Shown here one piece after another: positions 12,173-21,824 of a DNA stretch of 64,000 bases. Every line of letters starts with the position of its first letter. Within the stretch, counting starts at the first letter, position 1. Source of the stretch: Samsonia erythrinae (GTDB taxonomy: Bacteria; Pseudomonadota; Gammaproteobacteria; Enterobacterales; Enterobacteriaceae); contig NZ_SMBY01000002.1 of assembly GCF_004342665.1 (NCBI RefSeq), positions 248,001-312,000 of the forward strand, read 5' to 3'. The position numbers were made by a program, and so were the translations under genes. The notes under the pieces were generated by a model, which saw nothing but the letters and a program-made list of their open reading frames with translations, did not search any database and was not told the DNA's origin.

Positions 12173-12781
12173 ATGAAAGTATTAACAGCCAGGCAGCAGC
12201 AGGTCTATGACCTGATCCGCGATCATATTGCACAAACCGGAATGCCGCCAACGCGCGCGGAAATTGCTCAGCAACTGGGGTTCCGCTCGCCGAATGCGGC
12301 CGAAGAGCATTTGAAAGCGCTGGCACGCAAAGGCGTGATCGAGATGGTATCAGGCGCTTCCCGCGGGATTCGTCTGCTGATGGAAGAAGAAGCGGGCATT
12401 CCTCTGGTCGGGCGTGTGGCCGCGGGTGAACCGCTGCTGGCGCAGGAGCATATCGAGTGCCACTATCAGGTTGACCCCGCGATGTTCAAGCCGAGTGCGG
12501 ATTTTTTGCTGCGCGTCAGCGGTATGTCGATGAAAGATATTGGTATTATGGATGGCGATTTACTGGCCGTGCATAAGACGCAGGATGTGCGTAACGGCCA
12601 GGTTGTCGTGGCGCGTATTGAAGATGAAGTCACGGTTAAGCGTCTTAAAAAACAAGGTGATACGGTTCATCTTCTGGCGGAAAACGAAGAGTTCGCCCCC
12701 ATCGTTGTCGATTTGCGTCAGCAAAGTTTTTCAATAGAAGGTTTAGCGGTGGGCGTGATTCGTAACAGCGACTGGAGCTAA
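12173..12781 (+). CDS. lexA: SOS repressor LexA
   Basis: Represses the DNA-damage regulon and self-cleaves when RecA filaments form. The 202 residues match E. coli. The N-terminal winged helix contains [24 protein letters not shown]. The cleavage site is the Ala-Gly in GRVAAGEP, the catalytic serine is in [11 protein letters not shown], and the lysine is in [17 protein letters not shown]. Two SOS boxes precede it. In E. coli the damage-inducible dinF follows lexA; here no dinF is seen and yjbJ follows after a 570-bp gap. Confidence 0.98.
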   Translation: MKVLTARQQQVYDLIRDHIAQTGMPPTRAEIAQQLGFRSPNAAEEHLKALARKGVIEMVSGASRGIRLLMEEEAGIPLVGRVAAGEPLLAQEHIECHYQVDPAMFKPSADFLLRVSGMSMKDIGIMDGDLLAVHKTQDVRNGQVVVARIEDEVTVKRLKKQGDTVHLLAENEEFAPIVVDLRQQSFSIEGLAVGVIRNSDWS

Positions 12782-12792
12782 CCGTTTGCAGG

Positions 12793-12826
12793 GATGCACG
12801 GCTCGTTCTTTCTGAGCCCGTGCATC
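12793..12826 (+). terminator. Hairpin after lexA
   Basis: GATGCACGG...CCGTGCATC inverted repeat just after the lexA stop, without a T-run. The rest of the gap (12827-13351) has no convincing gene; the AT-rich stretch near 13085-13150 may hold the yjbJ promoter. Confidence 0.5.
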
Positions 12827-13351
12827 GGATTTGGGCGATGAATGTCAGGTTTTGCTTCATGTATCGGTGTCCGACGTGTTGTTTTATCCCATTGTGCTCC
12901 GGCGATCTTTTTCTTTTTTCTCTCCCCCACCAACAAGCCGCGCGACTCTCCACGCTTCAATCGATAAGCAGAAGCCATCTTAACCAGCGGTATATATTTC
13001 GTTACATTTACCGCGTAGCCCTGTGTTATTTCTTACGGCCTGTTTTTTCACCGGTTTTTACCTCTTTTCTCGTGGGAAAAGGTACTTTTTAGTTTCAGAT
13101 TCTTTATTTTTTATTTTAATCAAAATATTCAACTATTATTTATGGCGAGGTAAGCGTTTTTATCTTGTGTGTGGGAGCTCACCACCTTGCTGACTGGATC
13201 GTAAATCAAGAAAAGCGGTGGTCAATGAACAAGGGTGGTGGCTAACACATTTCGTCTGAGTGGCTTAATGAATAGGCCTGTTTATCTGAAATTGCTGCAT
13301 GGGCAGATGATGACGCTTTATGCAAAATGCACCTGAGGTATGGAGGTTCTT

Positions 13352-13561
13352 ATGAATAAAGACCAGGTCAGCGGTAACTGGAAACAGTTTAAAGGTAAAG
13401 CGAAAGAACAATGGGGCAAATTGACGGACGATGATTTGACCGTTATTGAAGGTAAACGTGACCAACTGTTCGGTAAGATCCAGGAACGTTACGGCTATGA
13501 AAAAGAGGCGGCAGAGAAAGAAGTGAAACACTGGGAAGATCGTAACAAGTTTCACTGGTAG
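13352..13561 (+). CDS. yjbJ: CsbD-family stress protein YjbJ
   Basis: Small (69 residues), hydrophilic, abundant stress-response protein of the CsbD family. In E. coli it is RpoS-dependent; its molecular role is unknown. The start MNKDQVSGNWKQFKGKAKEQ and the middle WGKLTDDDLTVIEGKRDQL are almost identical to E. coli. The ATG at 13352 follows GGAGG with 5-bp spacing. A strong terminator (13586-13617) follows, shared with the convergent zur gene. Confidence 0.93.
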   Translation: MNKDQVSGNWKQFKGKAKEQWGKLTDDDLTVIEGKRDQLFGKIQERYGYEKEAAEKEVKHWEDRNKFHW

Positions 13562-13585
13562 CCAACACCGCGGTTTTTTATAGGG

Positions 13586-13617
13586 AAACGATAGCCATGT
13601 TGGCTATCGTTTTTTTA
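13586..13617. terminator. Terminator between yjbJ and zur
   Basis: AAACGATAGCCA/TGGCTATCGTTT with a 3-nt loop and a T-run to the right. Its right arm and T-run overlap the last codons of the convergent zur gene. Confidence 0.92.
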
Positions 13618-14119
13618 TGGGGAGAGTATGGTCGTGATCGCAATGATCCGGCTGGTTGCATGATGCCACTTCCTGACAGTCGCTGCACAGCCCACGCGCT
13701 TCCACAACACTGTGACGTAGCGTAAACCCTGCCTGCTGCGCCAGATTGCGCAGCGTTTCTTCCACGCCTTCGGTCTGACGTTCCGTCACCAGTCCGCAGC
13801 GGTCACAGATGAACAGCGCGGAAGTATGGCTGTGATCTTCGATATGATGACACAGTACATAACTGTTATTTGACTCGACCCGATGAATAAAGCCTTGTTC
13901 CAGAAGGAAATCCAGTGCGCGATAAACGGTTGGCGGCTTTGCCTGAGGTTCGGAGACCCGCAGTAGATCCAGCAAATCATAAGCGCTGATCGCGCCGGAT
14001 TGGCGGGCCATAAGGCGTAATACCTCCAACCGCTGTGGGGTCAGACGCACACCGCGCTGCTGACAAATTTGTTCAGCCTGGGCAAGAAGTTTGTCCTGTT
14101 TGGTTGAATACATTGCCAT
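13604..14119 (-). CDS. zur: Zinc uptake regulator Zur
   Basis: Fur-family repressor that shuts zinc-import genes when zinc is sufficient. It has 171 residues. The winged-helix part contains RLTPQRLEVLRLM and PPTVYRALDFLLEQGFIHRVES. Structural and regulatory zinc ligands are seen in CHHIEDHSHTSALFICDRCG, CSDCQEVASC and the His-rich CDHDHT tail. It matches E. coli Zur throughout. Convergent with yjbJ; the two overlap only at the shared terminator. Two possible ATGs lie six bases apart; the first is nearer to an AGGG site. Confidence 0.95.
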   Translation of the reverse strand: MAMYSTKQDKLLAQAEQICQQRGVRLTPQRLEVLRLMARQSGAISAYDLLDLLRVSEPQAKPPTVYRALDFLLEQGFIHRVESNNSYVLCHHIEDHSHTSALFICDRCGLVTERQTEGVEETLRNLAQQAGFTLRHSVVEARGLCSDCQEVASCNQPDHCDHDHTLPIKKR

Positions 14120-14216
14120 TTACCCTGACGCATTGAGGAACAAGACATCCATCTTATCACGACTCGCCGGAAACGCCGAGCCGATGGCATGTCCTTGCGG
14201 GGACGGGAACAGAATG

Positions 14217-14915
14217 CTACGCGACCAGATCGATAAGCAGAGCGCGTAAAGGGGATTCAGCCTCTAACGTTACTGACGTTTCCTGTTTGATGAAAGCGCC
14301 ATCGCCGCAGTGCAATGTTGCACTGTGCTTTGCGCCTTTCACCACCATTGAACCATGGATCAGCTGGAGATAGGCCTGATTTCCCCGTAACGCTATCGTG
14401 CTTTGCTCATTCAATGAGAGATTCACGTGGTGTATCCAGACCTGCTGGCGCAATTGAAGGCTATTTTGCTCCCCTTCCGGAGAAGCCAGAAGCGTGTGAT
14501 TCTCTGCATTCAGCACCATACGTTGCAACGGGCTATTTTCTCTGGTCTGACAGGCATTCAGCCATAATTGTAGACGCGTCAGCGGGGTGCCGGCATGGGG
14601 ATTGTGTTCGCTATAGCTGAGGTTGGGCTGGGTCGCGAGCAACAGCACATCACCGGCTTTGGCGCGAATGTGACAGCCGTTGCTATCGCGATATTCCGCT
14701 TCACCCTGAAGAATGATGTTCAGGATATCAACGCGCGGATATGTACGCGGCTGGAACGATGCGCCTGGAGCAAGCACTTCCTGATTGAGTACGCGCAACG
14801 ATGCATAGCCTAATAGCTGCGGGTCAAAGTAATGACCAAAAGAGAACGTATAACGTGCCTGCAACCAGCCATAATCGGCTTGGCCGCATTGCCCCGCCGT
14901 TCTTCGTGTGATCAT
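14217..14915 (-). CDS. yhaK: Pirin-like bicupin YhaK
   Basis: Two-domain cupin (pirin family), 232 residues. E. coli YhaK lacks the usual pirin metal site and is thought to sense redox or reactive chlorine stress; its substrate is unknown. The pirin pattern is visible: FSFGHYFDP near the N-terminus, PRVDILNIILQGEAEYRDS in the first barrel, and KAGDVLLL. It is divergent from the LysR regulator gene yhaJ, the same pairing as in E. coli, where YhaJ controls yhaK. The upstream neighbour pattern of E. coli (yhaL and others) is not kept; zur is adjacent instead. Confidence 0.88.
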   Translation of the reverse strand: MITRRTAGQCGQADYGWLQARYTFSFGHYFDPQLLGYASLRVLNQEVLAPGASFQPRTYPRVDILNIILQGEAEYRDSNGCHIRAKAGDVLLLATQPNLSYSEHNPHAGTPLTRLQLWLNACQTRENSPLQRMVLNAENHTLLASPEGEQNSLQLRQQVWIHHVNLSLNEQSTIALRGNQAYLQLIHGSMVVKGAKHSATLHCGDGAFIKQETSVTLEAESPLRALLIDLVA

Positions 14916-15026
14916 GAAAATGGCCCTCGGGTAATTATTTCTTAAACTGATAGTAATTATGTGGACGTGGGATTGTTAGCTAGTTAATCTGGTTGGTATG
15001 TTCAAAATTCTTGAATGAGTACGAAG

Positions 15027-15923
15027 ATGGGAAAAGAGCGAGCGTTGACGCTGGAAGCGTTGCGGGTTATGGATGCGATCGATCGTCGTGGCAGCTTTGC
15101 CGCCGCCGCAGACGAACTGGGGCGAGTGCCTTCAGCACTGAGTTATACCATGCAAAAGCTGGAGGAAGAGCTGGATGTCGTTCTGTTCGATCGCTCCGGG
15201 CACCGTACCAAGTTCACGAATGTCGGACGAATGTTACTGGAACGCGGGCGTATTCTGCTGGAAGCGGCGGATAAGCTGACGACGGATGCGGAGGCATTGG
15301 CTCGCGGTTGGGAAACGCATCTGACGATTGTCACGGAAGCGCTGATCCCGACCGAGCGGCTGTTCCCATTGATAGATAAATTGGCGCTCAAAGCGAATAC
15401 GCAGGTCTCGATTCTGACGGAAGTGCTGGCGGGCGCATGGGAACGCCTTGAACAAGGACGTGCCGATATCGTGATCGCGCCCGACATGCATTTTCGCGCC
15501 TCTTCCGAAATGAATATTCGTAAGCTGTACACGATGAATAATGTCTATGTCGCCAGCCCGGATCACCCTATCCATCAGGAGCCTGAGCCGCTGTCGGATA
15601 TCACCCGCGTGAAATATCGTGGTATTGCGGTAGCGGATACCGCGCGTGAGCGCCCGGTGCTGACTGTACAACTGTTGGATAAACAGCAGCGCCTGACGGT
15701 GAGTTCGCTGGACGATAAACGGCGGGCGCTGCTGGCCGGGTTGGGGGTTGCGACCATGCCTTATCCGATGGTGGCGCAAGATATCGCGGAAGGACGTTTG
15801 CGAGTGATCGGGGCGGAGCATCAGATGGAAAGCCAGATTATCATGGCCTGGCGCCGGGACAGCATGGGCGAGGCGAAATCCTGGTTCCTGCGTGAGATCC
15901 CCAGGCTGCTGAATCAGCCCTAA
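15027..15923 (+). CDS. yhaJ: LysR-type regulator YhaJ
   Basis: LysR-family transcription factor of 298 residues. The N-terminal helix-turn-helix reads LEALRVMDAIDRRGSFAAAADELGRVPSAL in pieces, followed by the linker helix and a two-lobed effector domain. The close match to E. coli YhaJ runs to the C-terminal AWRRDSMGEAKSWFLREIP. In E. coli YhaJ responds to aromatic compounds and affects virulence-gene expression in pathogens; the native ligand is unclear. Start: ATG at 15027 matches the E. coli N-terminus; an in-frame ATG at 15015 is possible, and neither has a strong ribosome site. Divergent from yhaK. Confidence 0.9.
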   Translation: MGKERALTLEALRVMDAIDRRGSFAAAADELGRVPSALSYTMQKLEEELDVVLFDRSGHRTKFTNVGRMLLERGRILLEAADKLTTDAEALARGWETHLTIVTEALIPTERLFPLIDKLALKANTQVSILTEVLAGAWERLEQGRADIVIAPDMHFRASSEMNIRKLYTMNNVYVASPDHPIHQEPEPLSDITRVKYRGIAVADTARERPVLTVQLLDKQQRLTVSSLDDKRRALLAGLGVATMPYPMVAQDIAEGRLRVIGAEHQMESQIIMAWRRDSMGEAKSWFLREIPRLLNQP

Positions 15924-15985
15924 ACCTGTCGTCTTATTCAGGCAAGGTGTGCTCTACACCTTGCCCGATCTCAATATGAACAAAT

Positions 15986-16975
15986 TTAGTGGTTAAACGC
16001 TTTATCACGCTGGTGAGGTTGGTTCAGATCCTGCTCTGGCCCCAATGAAATCACGCCATGCGGGTTAATCGTCCCGTGGCTGCGATAATAGTGGTGGCGA
16101 ATATGCGCCATGTTGACGGTATCGGCAATGCCGGGCATCTGATAAATATCGCACAAAAAGCCGAATAGATTCGGGTAGTCGCTCAAGCGGTATTTGTCGC
16201 ATTTAAAATGCGTGTGATAAACCGGGTCGAAACGGATAAGCGTCGTCCACAGCCGCAGATCCGCTTCGGTCAGGCGTTCGCCAGTCAGATAGCGCTGTTT
16301 CGCCAGTATGGCTTCCAGATCGGATAGCGCGGCGAAAACGGCCGTGGCGGATTCGTCATAGGCTGACTGACTGGTCGCGAAACCGGCTTTGTAAACGCCG
16401 TTATTGACCTTGTCGTAAATCCAGCCGTTCAGTTCGTCAATCTGAGTGCGTAACGCTTGCGGGTAGTAATCCCCCGCTTTTGCCCCTACGCCGTCAAAGG
16501 CGCTATTCAGCATACGGATAATATCCGCGGATTCGTTACTAACGATGGTATGTTGCTCGGTGTCCCACAGAACAGGTACCGTCACCCGTCCACTGTAGTC
16601 CGGTTTTGCGTGCAGGTAGAGCTGGTAAAGGAATTCGTGCTGATAGAGCGAGTCACCGGTTGTGCCTGCGAAATCTGTACCGAACGTCCAGCCATGATCG
16701 AGCATTAACGGGTGAACCACCGAAACCGCGATGTGATCTTCCAACCCTTTTAACTGCCGCATTAACAGCGTGCGGTGCGCCCACGGGCAGGCGAGTGAAA
16801 CATAAAGGTGATAGCGCCCGGACTGAGCAGGGAAGCCGCCTTTTCCGGTCTGACCGGGGGCGCCATCAGGCGTTATCCAGTTACGGAAGGCCGATTCTGA
16901 ACGCTTGAAGTGGCCGCCGGTAGCGTGGGTTTCGTACCAGGTATCATGCCAGACGCCGTCAACCAATTGTCCCAT
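15986..16975 (-). CDS. yqjG: Glutathionyl-hydroquinone reductase YqjG
   Basis: Xi-class glutathione transferase that reduces glutathionyl-hydroquinones with glutathione. The 329-residue chain starts MGQLVDGVWHDTWYETHATGG. The catalytic cysteine lies in LYVSLACPWAHRT, and the C-terminal all-helical domain contains RYLTGERLTEADLRLWTTLIRFDPVY, typical of the class. The ATG at 16973-16975 follows a GGGGGC-like site and fits E. coli (328 residues); 22 further residues in frame upstream were left out. yqjF lies just upstream on the same strand, as in E. coli. Confidence 0.95.
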   Translation of the reverse strand: MGQLVDGVWHDTWYETHATGGHFKRSESAFRNWITPDGAPGQTGKGGFPAQSGRYHLYVSLACPWAHRTLLMRQLKGLEDHIAVSVVHPLMLDHGWTFGTDFAGTTGDSLYQHEFLYQLYLHAKPDYSGRVTVPVLWDTEQHTIVSNESADIIRMLNSAFDGVGAKAGDYYPQALRTQIDELNGWIYDKVNNGVYKAGFATSQSAYDESATAVFAALSDLEAILAKQRYLTGERLTEADLRLWTTLIRFDPVYHTHFKCDKYRLSDYPNLFGFLCDIYQMPGIADTVNMAHIRHHYYRSHGTINPHGVISLGPEQDLNQPHQRDKAFNH

Positions 16976-17111
16976 AAATGCCCCCGTTTGAGTAATAGCA
17001 ATCGACGACAAGCTCGACCGGCTTATCGTCGTTGTTGTCACCTAATCAGCGTACTGTCGCGATTAAGTCTGTGGATGATGACTAAGTGTAGTACAGGTCG
17101 GAAAAGGTCTT

Positions 17112-17507
17112 TTACCACTTTTTGTTCAGCAGACGGTCGATGCTGAATGCGCCCGGGCCCGTTACGGCCAGTAACAGGTAGCCGCCCGCAATAGTCAGGT
17201 TTTTCAGGAACATCAGCTGGTTAACGCCTTCCGCAAAGTTGGTGTGGAAGAGCAGCGCGGTCAGCAGCGTAAAGCCCGCGGTGAACAGCGCAACGGTGCG
17301 AGTCAGCAATCCGAACAGAATGGCCAGTCCTCCACCCAGCTCCAGCAGGATCGTCAGCGGCAGCAGGAATGCGGGGACGCCCATCGCCTGCATGTATTGC
17401 TGTGTACCGGCGTAGGCATCGCCGAGTTTGCCGTACCCAGCGACGATAAACAGAATCGGCATGAGAATTCGGGCCGCTAGCAGTGTAAGACTTTCTAAAT
17501 TTTTCAT
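17112..17507 (-). CDS. yqjF: DoxX-family membrane protein YqjF
   Basis: Four-helix inner-membrane protein of the DoxX family, 131 residues. Segments AARILMPILFIVAGYGKL, FLLPLTILLELGGGLAILFG and the C-terminal GPGAFSIDRLLNKKW are nearly the same as E. coli YqjF. The function is not established; in E. coli it is linked to responses to nitroaromatics and is regulated by YhaJ. The second of two adjacent ATGs is taken as start because it has better spacing to GGAG. It probably forms a unit with yqjG 137 bp downstream. Confidence 0.9.
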   Translation of the reverse strand: MKNLESLTLLAARILMPILFIVAGYGKLGDAYAGTQQYMQAMGVPAFLLPLTILLELGGGLAILFGLLTRTVALFTAGFTLLTALLFHTNFAEGVNQLMFLKNLTIAGGYLLLAVTGPGAFSIDRLLNKKW

Positions 17508-17766
17508 CATCTCTCCAGTTAATTTTATTGCGGGCCGTTGCCCTTTTTCACCGTTTATGGCAGGTAAATCACGGTGATTCTGTCTGCCATTAATTTATGG
17601 AGAGATAGTATAGGGGCATGAATGACGCCGCCAGCGAGTATATTTGTGGTTTTTATTCACAAAAATTGATGATGTGCCAAACGCAAAGACGCGCAACGAA
17701 GAGGGCGCGCGTCGGGGGAAGGACGTGAGGAGCTGTCAGGGGATGATGCCGTGGGGCGTTGGCCAT

Positions 17767-18057
17767 TTACCGACGTAGTTTTAACGTCTTACGCATAAAT
17801 CTGAATGTGCCCCAGATACCGACGAGGCGTCGTCCCCAAAGGAACATGCGTTTGGGATGGCGGATGCCATATAACGCCACCAGACCGGAACCGGCAATCC
17901 AGAATTTACGCCACTGCATCAGGTTTTGCCAGTAACGATCGTAACGTGCGGTGGCGTTCAGCCAGCGATTTTTGCTGGCTGATAAATCCAGACGCTGCTG
18001 TTGTATTTGCCGCAACAGCTGCGCCTTCTTCATTTCGCGTTGCTGACGCTGGCTCAC
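17767..18057 (-). CDS. yqjK: YqjK-like protein
   Basis: Short basic protein (96 residues) with one likely membrane segment (FWIAGSGLVALYGI) after a Gln/Arg-rich amphipathic start (MSQRQQREMKKAQLLRQIQQQR). The function is unknown. It is the last gene of the yqjD-yqjE-yqjK set, and its start overlaps the yqjE stop by 4 bp, so it is translationally coupled to yqjE. Assigned by position and by the basic, single-helix character of YqjK proteins. Confidence 0.85.
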   Translation of the reverse strand: MSQRQQREMKKAQLLRQIQQQRLDLSASKNRWLNATARYDRYWQNLMQWRKFWIAGSGLVALYGIRHPKRMFLWGRRLVGIWGTFRFMRKTLKLRR

Positions 18058-18449
18058 TTGGGATCCTCCTCAAGGAGTGCTCTGTCGGTCTCCAGTTCTT
18101 TGCGTGTCGCTTTGAGTAAGGTGGACCTGCGTACCTTCAGAAGCGTCCAGATTCCGCCTATCAACGCCAGCCCTAATAATGTTGCGGTGATGCAACCCAG
18201 CGTGTAAAGACGATACTGAGGTTCAATACCCCAAATAATCAGAGCAACCAGTGCCATGATGCCAAACATGGTAAAAAGCAGCGTCAGACCAGCCAGGATA
18301 AGTAACTGAATGAGGTTTGCTTTTTCCTCTTCTAATTCAATTACGGCCAGACGTAAACGACTTTCAACCATTTTGACGACAATGGTGACGATGCGTTGGG
18401 CAGAATCTATGACCCCGCTTGCGGGGCCTTGTCGTTTTTGAACAGTCAT
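18054..18449 (-). CDS. yqjE: Phage-holin-family membrane protein YqjE
   Basis: Protein of 131 residues with two membrane helices (LIQLLILAGLTLLFTMFGIMALVALIIWGI and YTLGCITATLLGLALIGGIWTLL, each quoted in part of the whole) between charged ends. This matches the YqjE/holin superfamily 3 pattern. The role is unknown; with YqjD it is expected at the inner membrane. It lies 13 bp after yqjD and overlaps yqjK by 4 bp, so all three are one operon. Confidence 0.88.
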   Translation of the reverse strand: MTVQKRQGPASGVIDSAQRIVTIVVKMVESRLRLAVIELEEEKANLIQLLILAGLTLLFTMFGIMALVALIIWGIEPQYRLYTLGCITATLLGLALIGGIWTLLKVRRSTLLKATRKELETDRALLEEDPK

Positions 18450-18462
18450 ATTGATTAGCTAA

Positions 18463-18768
18463 TTAGCGACGAGCAAGCAGCACGCCAAGTACGACACCCA
18501 CCGCTGCGCCAATACCGACACCGGTCCACGGATTATCACGAACATATTCGTCAGCTGATTCAACGGCATCTTTAGTATGGGAGGCAATACGCTCACCGGT
18601 TTCACTCAGGCGGTTACGCGTTTCTTTCAGCGCGCCTTCGGCTTTGCTGCGTAGCTTTTCCAGCTCATCCTTAGACTTATCAGCGGAAGAACTTAAAACT
18701 TCCTCTAAAGTGTCCGCCAGTGTTTTCAGTTCGGTACGCAGATATTCGGAATCTTGATTTTTAGCCAT
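18463..18768 (-). CDS. yqjD: Ribosome-associated inner-membrane protein YqjD (DUF883/ElaB family)
   Basis: 101 residues: a long charged helix (residues about 5-75) and one C-terminal membrane segment GVGIGAAVGVVLGVLLARR. E. coli YqjD anchors ribosomes to the membrane in stationary phase and is RpoS-dependent; the same role is inferred here. The family signature DNPWTGVGIGAAVG is present. First gene of yqjD-E-K. Confidence 0.92.
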   Translation of the reverse strand: MAKNQDSEYLRTELKTLADTLEEVLSSSADKSKDELEKLRSKAEGALKETRNRLSETGERIASHTKDAVESADEYVRDNPWTGVGIGAAVGVVLGVLLARR

Positions 18769-18931
18769 ATTAATAACCCTTTATATAGTGAACCTGGATA
18801 TTAACTATAGCCCAAGATGAAATTTGTGCTGTTTTGACGGGGTCGGAAAATTCTAATAACTTACGTTAATCGTTCAAAATTCGTCCATTTGAACATAAAG
18901 CAAACGATTTTGGAAAGGATCGTGCAGGAAA

Positions 18932-19321
18932 TTAGCGTGACACACCGGAGTCTGCCGCACGTAATTCCTGTTCGGCTTCAGCCAGCTTTCTTTCGCGTTT
19001 ACGTATTTTCTCCGCATCATCGCCTTTTTGGCGGCTTTCATCCAGCTCTTGCTGACGCTCGATAACCTTTTGACGTTTTTGCGCAATTTCATCCTGACGT
19101 TTCTCCACCAGTCCGGCGTCGGTACAGTGGGTTTCCACGCCATTCAGCGCCTTTTTCAGGCCATCAATACGGTGCTGATTGTCGTGCTGGCGGGCTTCGT
19201 CGATCTGGCGTTGGATATCCAGGGCTTTCTGCTGACAGGTTTCCACCTGAGAGGCGGCGTTGGCAAGGGCATGACCAGAAAACAAGACGGATAACGCGAT
19301 AATGACTGGGGACAGTTTCAT
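18932..19321 (-). CDS. yqjC: DUF1090 periplasmic protein YqjC
   Basis: About 129 residues: a signal peptide (MKLSPVIIALSVLFSGHALA) and a long charged coiled coil. Conserved cysteines appear in VETCQQKALDIQRQIDEA and GVETHCTDAG, typical of DUF1090 (YqjC). The function is unknown. Start: ATG at 19321 follows AGGGTGA; a GTG at 19330 overlaps the mzrA stop and would add three residues. It follows mzrA closely, so yqjA-mzrA-yqjC form one transcript. Confidence 0.87.
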   Translation of the reverse strand: MKLSPVIIALSVLFSGHALANAASQVETCQQKALDIQRQIDEARQHDNQHRIDGLKKALNGVETHCTDAGLVEKRQDEIAQKRQKVIERQQELDESRQKGDDAEKIRKRERKLAEAEQELRAADSGVSR

Positions 19322-19326
19322 CTTTA

Positions 19327-19722
19327 TCACCCTAATTTGGACTGTTTCTGAGGCAGTCTCTGTTGAGAGAACGACGCCGGTTTTGTTTCTTGCTGCGCGG
19401 TAATATTGACCTGAGGAAGCGACTGACGCAGGACATCTTTGGCCACGAGGCTCTGTTCCGGCGAGGCGAGGCGCACGATCAGACTGTCCTGTTCCGGCGT
19501 AATACTTTTAATCGAAATCCCTTTTTCGTTAAGACGCTGATAAACATAAAACCCGTCCGGCAGTGTCACGCCATTGTAGGGCTTGATGTGCAGTACCGTT
19601 TCCCCCTGAGAACGACGCAACGACTGAGATTGCGTCAGGGCAATCATCGGCAGGGTGAGCAACAACAGTATGCGCCGTGTTTTCTTGAACGAAAGCATGG
19701 TGGACAGCCAACGAATTGGCAT
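19327..19722 (-). CDS. mzrA: EnvZ/OmpR modulator MzrA
   Basis: Bitopic inner-membrane protein that binds EnvZ and connects CpxA and EnvZ/OmpR signalling. 131 residues: one N-terminal membrane helix ([12 protein letters not shown]) and a periplasmic domain containing [29 protein letters not shown], which aligns with E. coli MzrA (SITPKNDTL). The N- and C-termini are diverged. AGGAGG precedes the ATG, and only 2 bp separate it from the yqjA stop. Confidence 0.85.
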   Translation of the reverse strand: MPIRWLSTMLSFKKTRRILLLLTLPMIALTQSQSLRRSQGETVLHIKPYNGVTLPDGFYVYQRLNEKGISIKSITPEQDSLIVRLASPEQSLVAKDVLRQSLPQVNITAQQETKPASFSQQRLPQKQSKLG

Positions 19723-19724
19723 GA

Positions 19725-20399
<675 letters not shown>

Positions 20400-20844
20400 C
20401 CGGTATTCCTAATACTGCTGTTTCATTTTAGCCTTGGCGATAGTAACGCTTCTGGTCATGACAAGAATACATACGATTTTTCCGGACAGAGGATGATTGG
20501 TTTTTGATGATCTCTATTTTCTGCCGTCTGATCGTCGCGCTGATTGTTGAGTTGATGCGTGCTTTTTGCTGCGGACCCGCTAAACAGATGGCCAGGGGAT
20601 TGTTTGGCCTTGGCGAGTTTTACATCCAAATCGACGGATTAAGCGTAAAAAAGACGCGTTAACTGTAACAAAGTCGGTGTTATTGAGACAGAAAAATATT
20701 ACGACAACCGGGGGCGATTTGGGGCATTTTTTCGGGGAAGAGTGAGGGTTTCTGCGATATTTTACACAGGCTGACAGAAATCAACGTTTTCTGACTTTTT
20801 CCCCTGGTTCAGGACGGTACGGACACTGAATCAGGGGCGGTGAT

Positions 20845-21621
20845 TCAGGATTTTCCCGTGTGGGGCGGCTCAAGGTGAACGACCGGGTTTTCGGCAAACA
20901 TGTAGCGATCGACGTTAAACTCAAAGTCATCCGTCGTGGCACTGAACAGCATTTGTTTGGTGTTTTCTAAATGCTGCCACATTGCCAGTTTGGCGGCGTG
21001 GGGATCTTTGCGCATCAGTGCTTTCAGGATCCGATCGTGTTCCTCGCACCAGCTTTCGATGGATTTATCGTCAATGTGCTCATGGAGCTTGAGCCAATAG
21101 GGGTTGTGGATCCGCTGGCTCCACATCTTTTCAACAATGGTGGCCATTGCTGAGTTTTGCGTCGCCAGCGCAACCTGTACGTGAAATTTGAGATCCCACT
21201 GAGAATCACGGAAACGATCTTCCTGCCGGGCATACTCCTGAATTTCCATGAGTTGGATGATGTCCTGACGCGTGACCTGCGTGGCGGCAAATTCAGCTAT
21301 GTTGCTTTCAATGAGCTGACGCGCCTGTAGGAGTTCAAACGGCCCCGCCGTGACAAACTCAACATCGCCGCTATTGATGAATGGGTTTTTTTGTTGATTC
21401 GCGATAACGTGAATGCCAGAACCCTTGCGTACCTCTACGTATCCTTCGACTTCCAGCATGATGATGGCTTCACGCACCACAGTGCGGCTGACATTCATTT
21501 CTTCAGCGATATAGCGTTCTGCCGGTAATTTTTCGCCGACCTGATATATGCCGCTTTCTATACGCTGTTTTAGTTCCGCGGCTAATCGCTGGTATAGCCG
21601 CCGTGGTTCAGTGAGTGCCAT
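20845..21621 (-). CDS. exuR: Hexuronate-utilisation repressor ExuR
   Basis: GntR/FadR-type repressor of galacturonate and glucuronate genes, relieved by hexuronates. About 258 residues: the winged helix-turn-helix contains [38 protein letters not shown] in pieces, followed by the FCD ligand domain with [20 protein letters not shown]. Start MALTEPRR at 21621 matches E. coli ExuR; a further in-frame ATG at 21651 has no ribosome site. A hairpin (20826-20848) overlaps its stop. A candidate ExuR operator about 80 bp upstream suggests autoregulation. Confidence 0.95.
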   Translation of the reverse strand: MALTEPRRLYQRLAAELKQRIESGIYQVGEKLPAERYIAEEMNVSRTVVREAIIMLEVEGYVEVRKGSGIHVIANQQKNPFINSGDVEFVTAGPFELLQARQLIESNIAEFAATQVTRQDIIQLMEIQEYARQEDRFRDSQWDLKFHVQVALATQNSAMATIVEKMWSQRIHNPYWLKLHEHIDDKSIESWCEEHDRILKALMRKDPHAAKLAMWQHLENTKQMLFSATTDDFEFNVDRYMFAENPVVHLEPPHTGKS

Positions 21622-21699
21622 GATATCTGCTCTTGATAGATTACGGTCCATGTGCCACGTCAGGGCCTGAGTGTCTATCTTGTTAATCTTTTCAGGATG

Positions 21700-21715
21700 A
21701 TTTGTTATACCACTT
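21700..21715. promoter_or_regulatory. Candidate ExuR/UxuR operator upstream of exuR
   Basis: ATTTGTTATACCACTT matches an AATTGGTATACCAATT-type ExuR/UxuR site at 12 of 16 positions. It lies in the exuR-exuT gap. The match is by eye from remembered consensus. Confidence 0.5.
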
Positions 21716-21824
21716 AATCATAGCAGCAATCCTGTTTGTGGTCGCCGTTATCGGGGGATGTGGTTCACCCGGCATCAAATCATACCGGATGAGTCGAAAT
21801 AATGCAGGAATTATCCGCGCCGGT

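Noticed and set aside
12820..13092. Possible 90-codon gene between lexA and yjbJ
   Set aside because: Cys/Phe/Arg-rich, no ribosome site, no similarity to DinF or any family I know.
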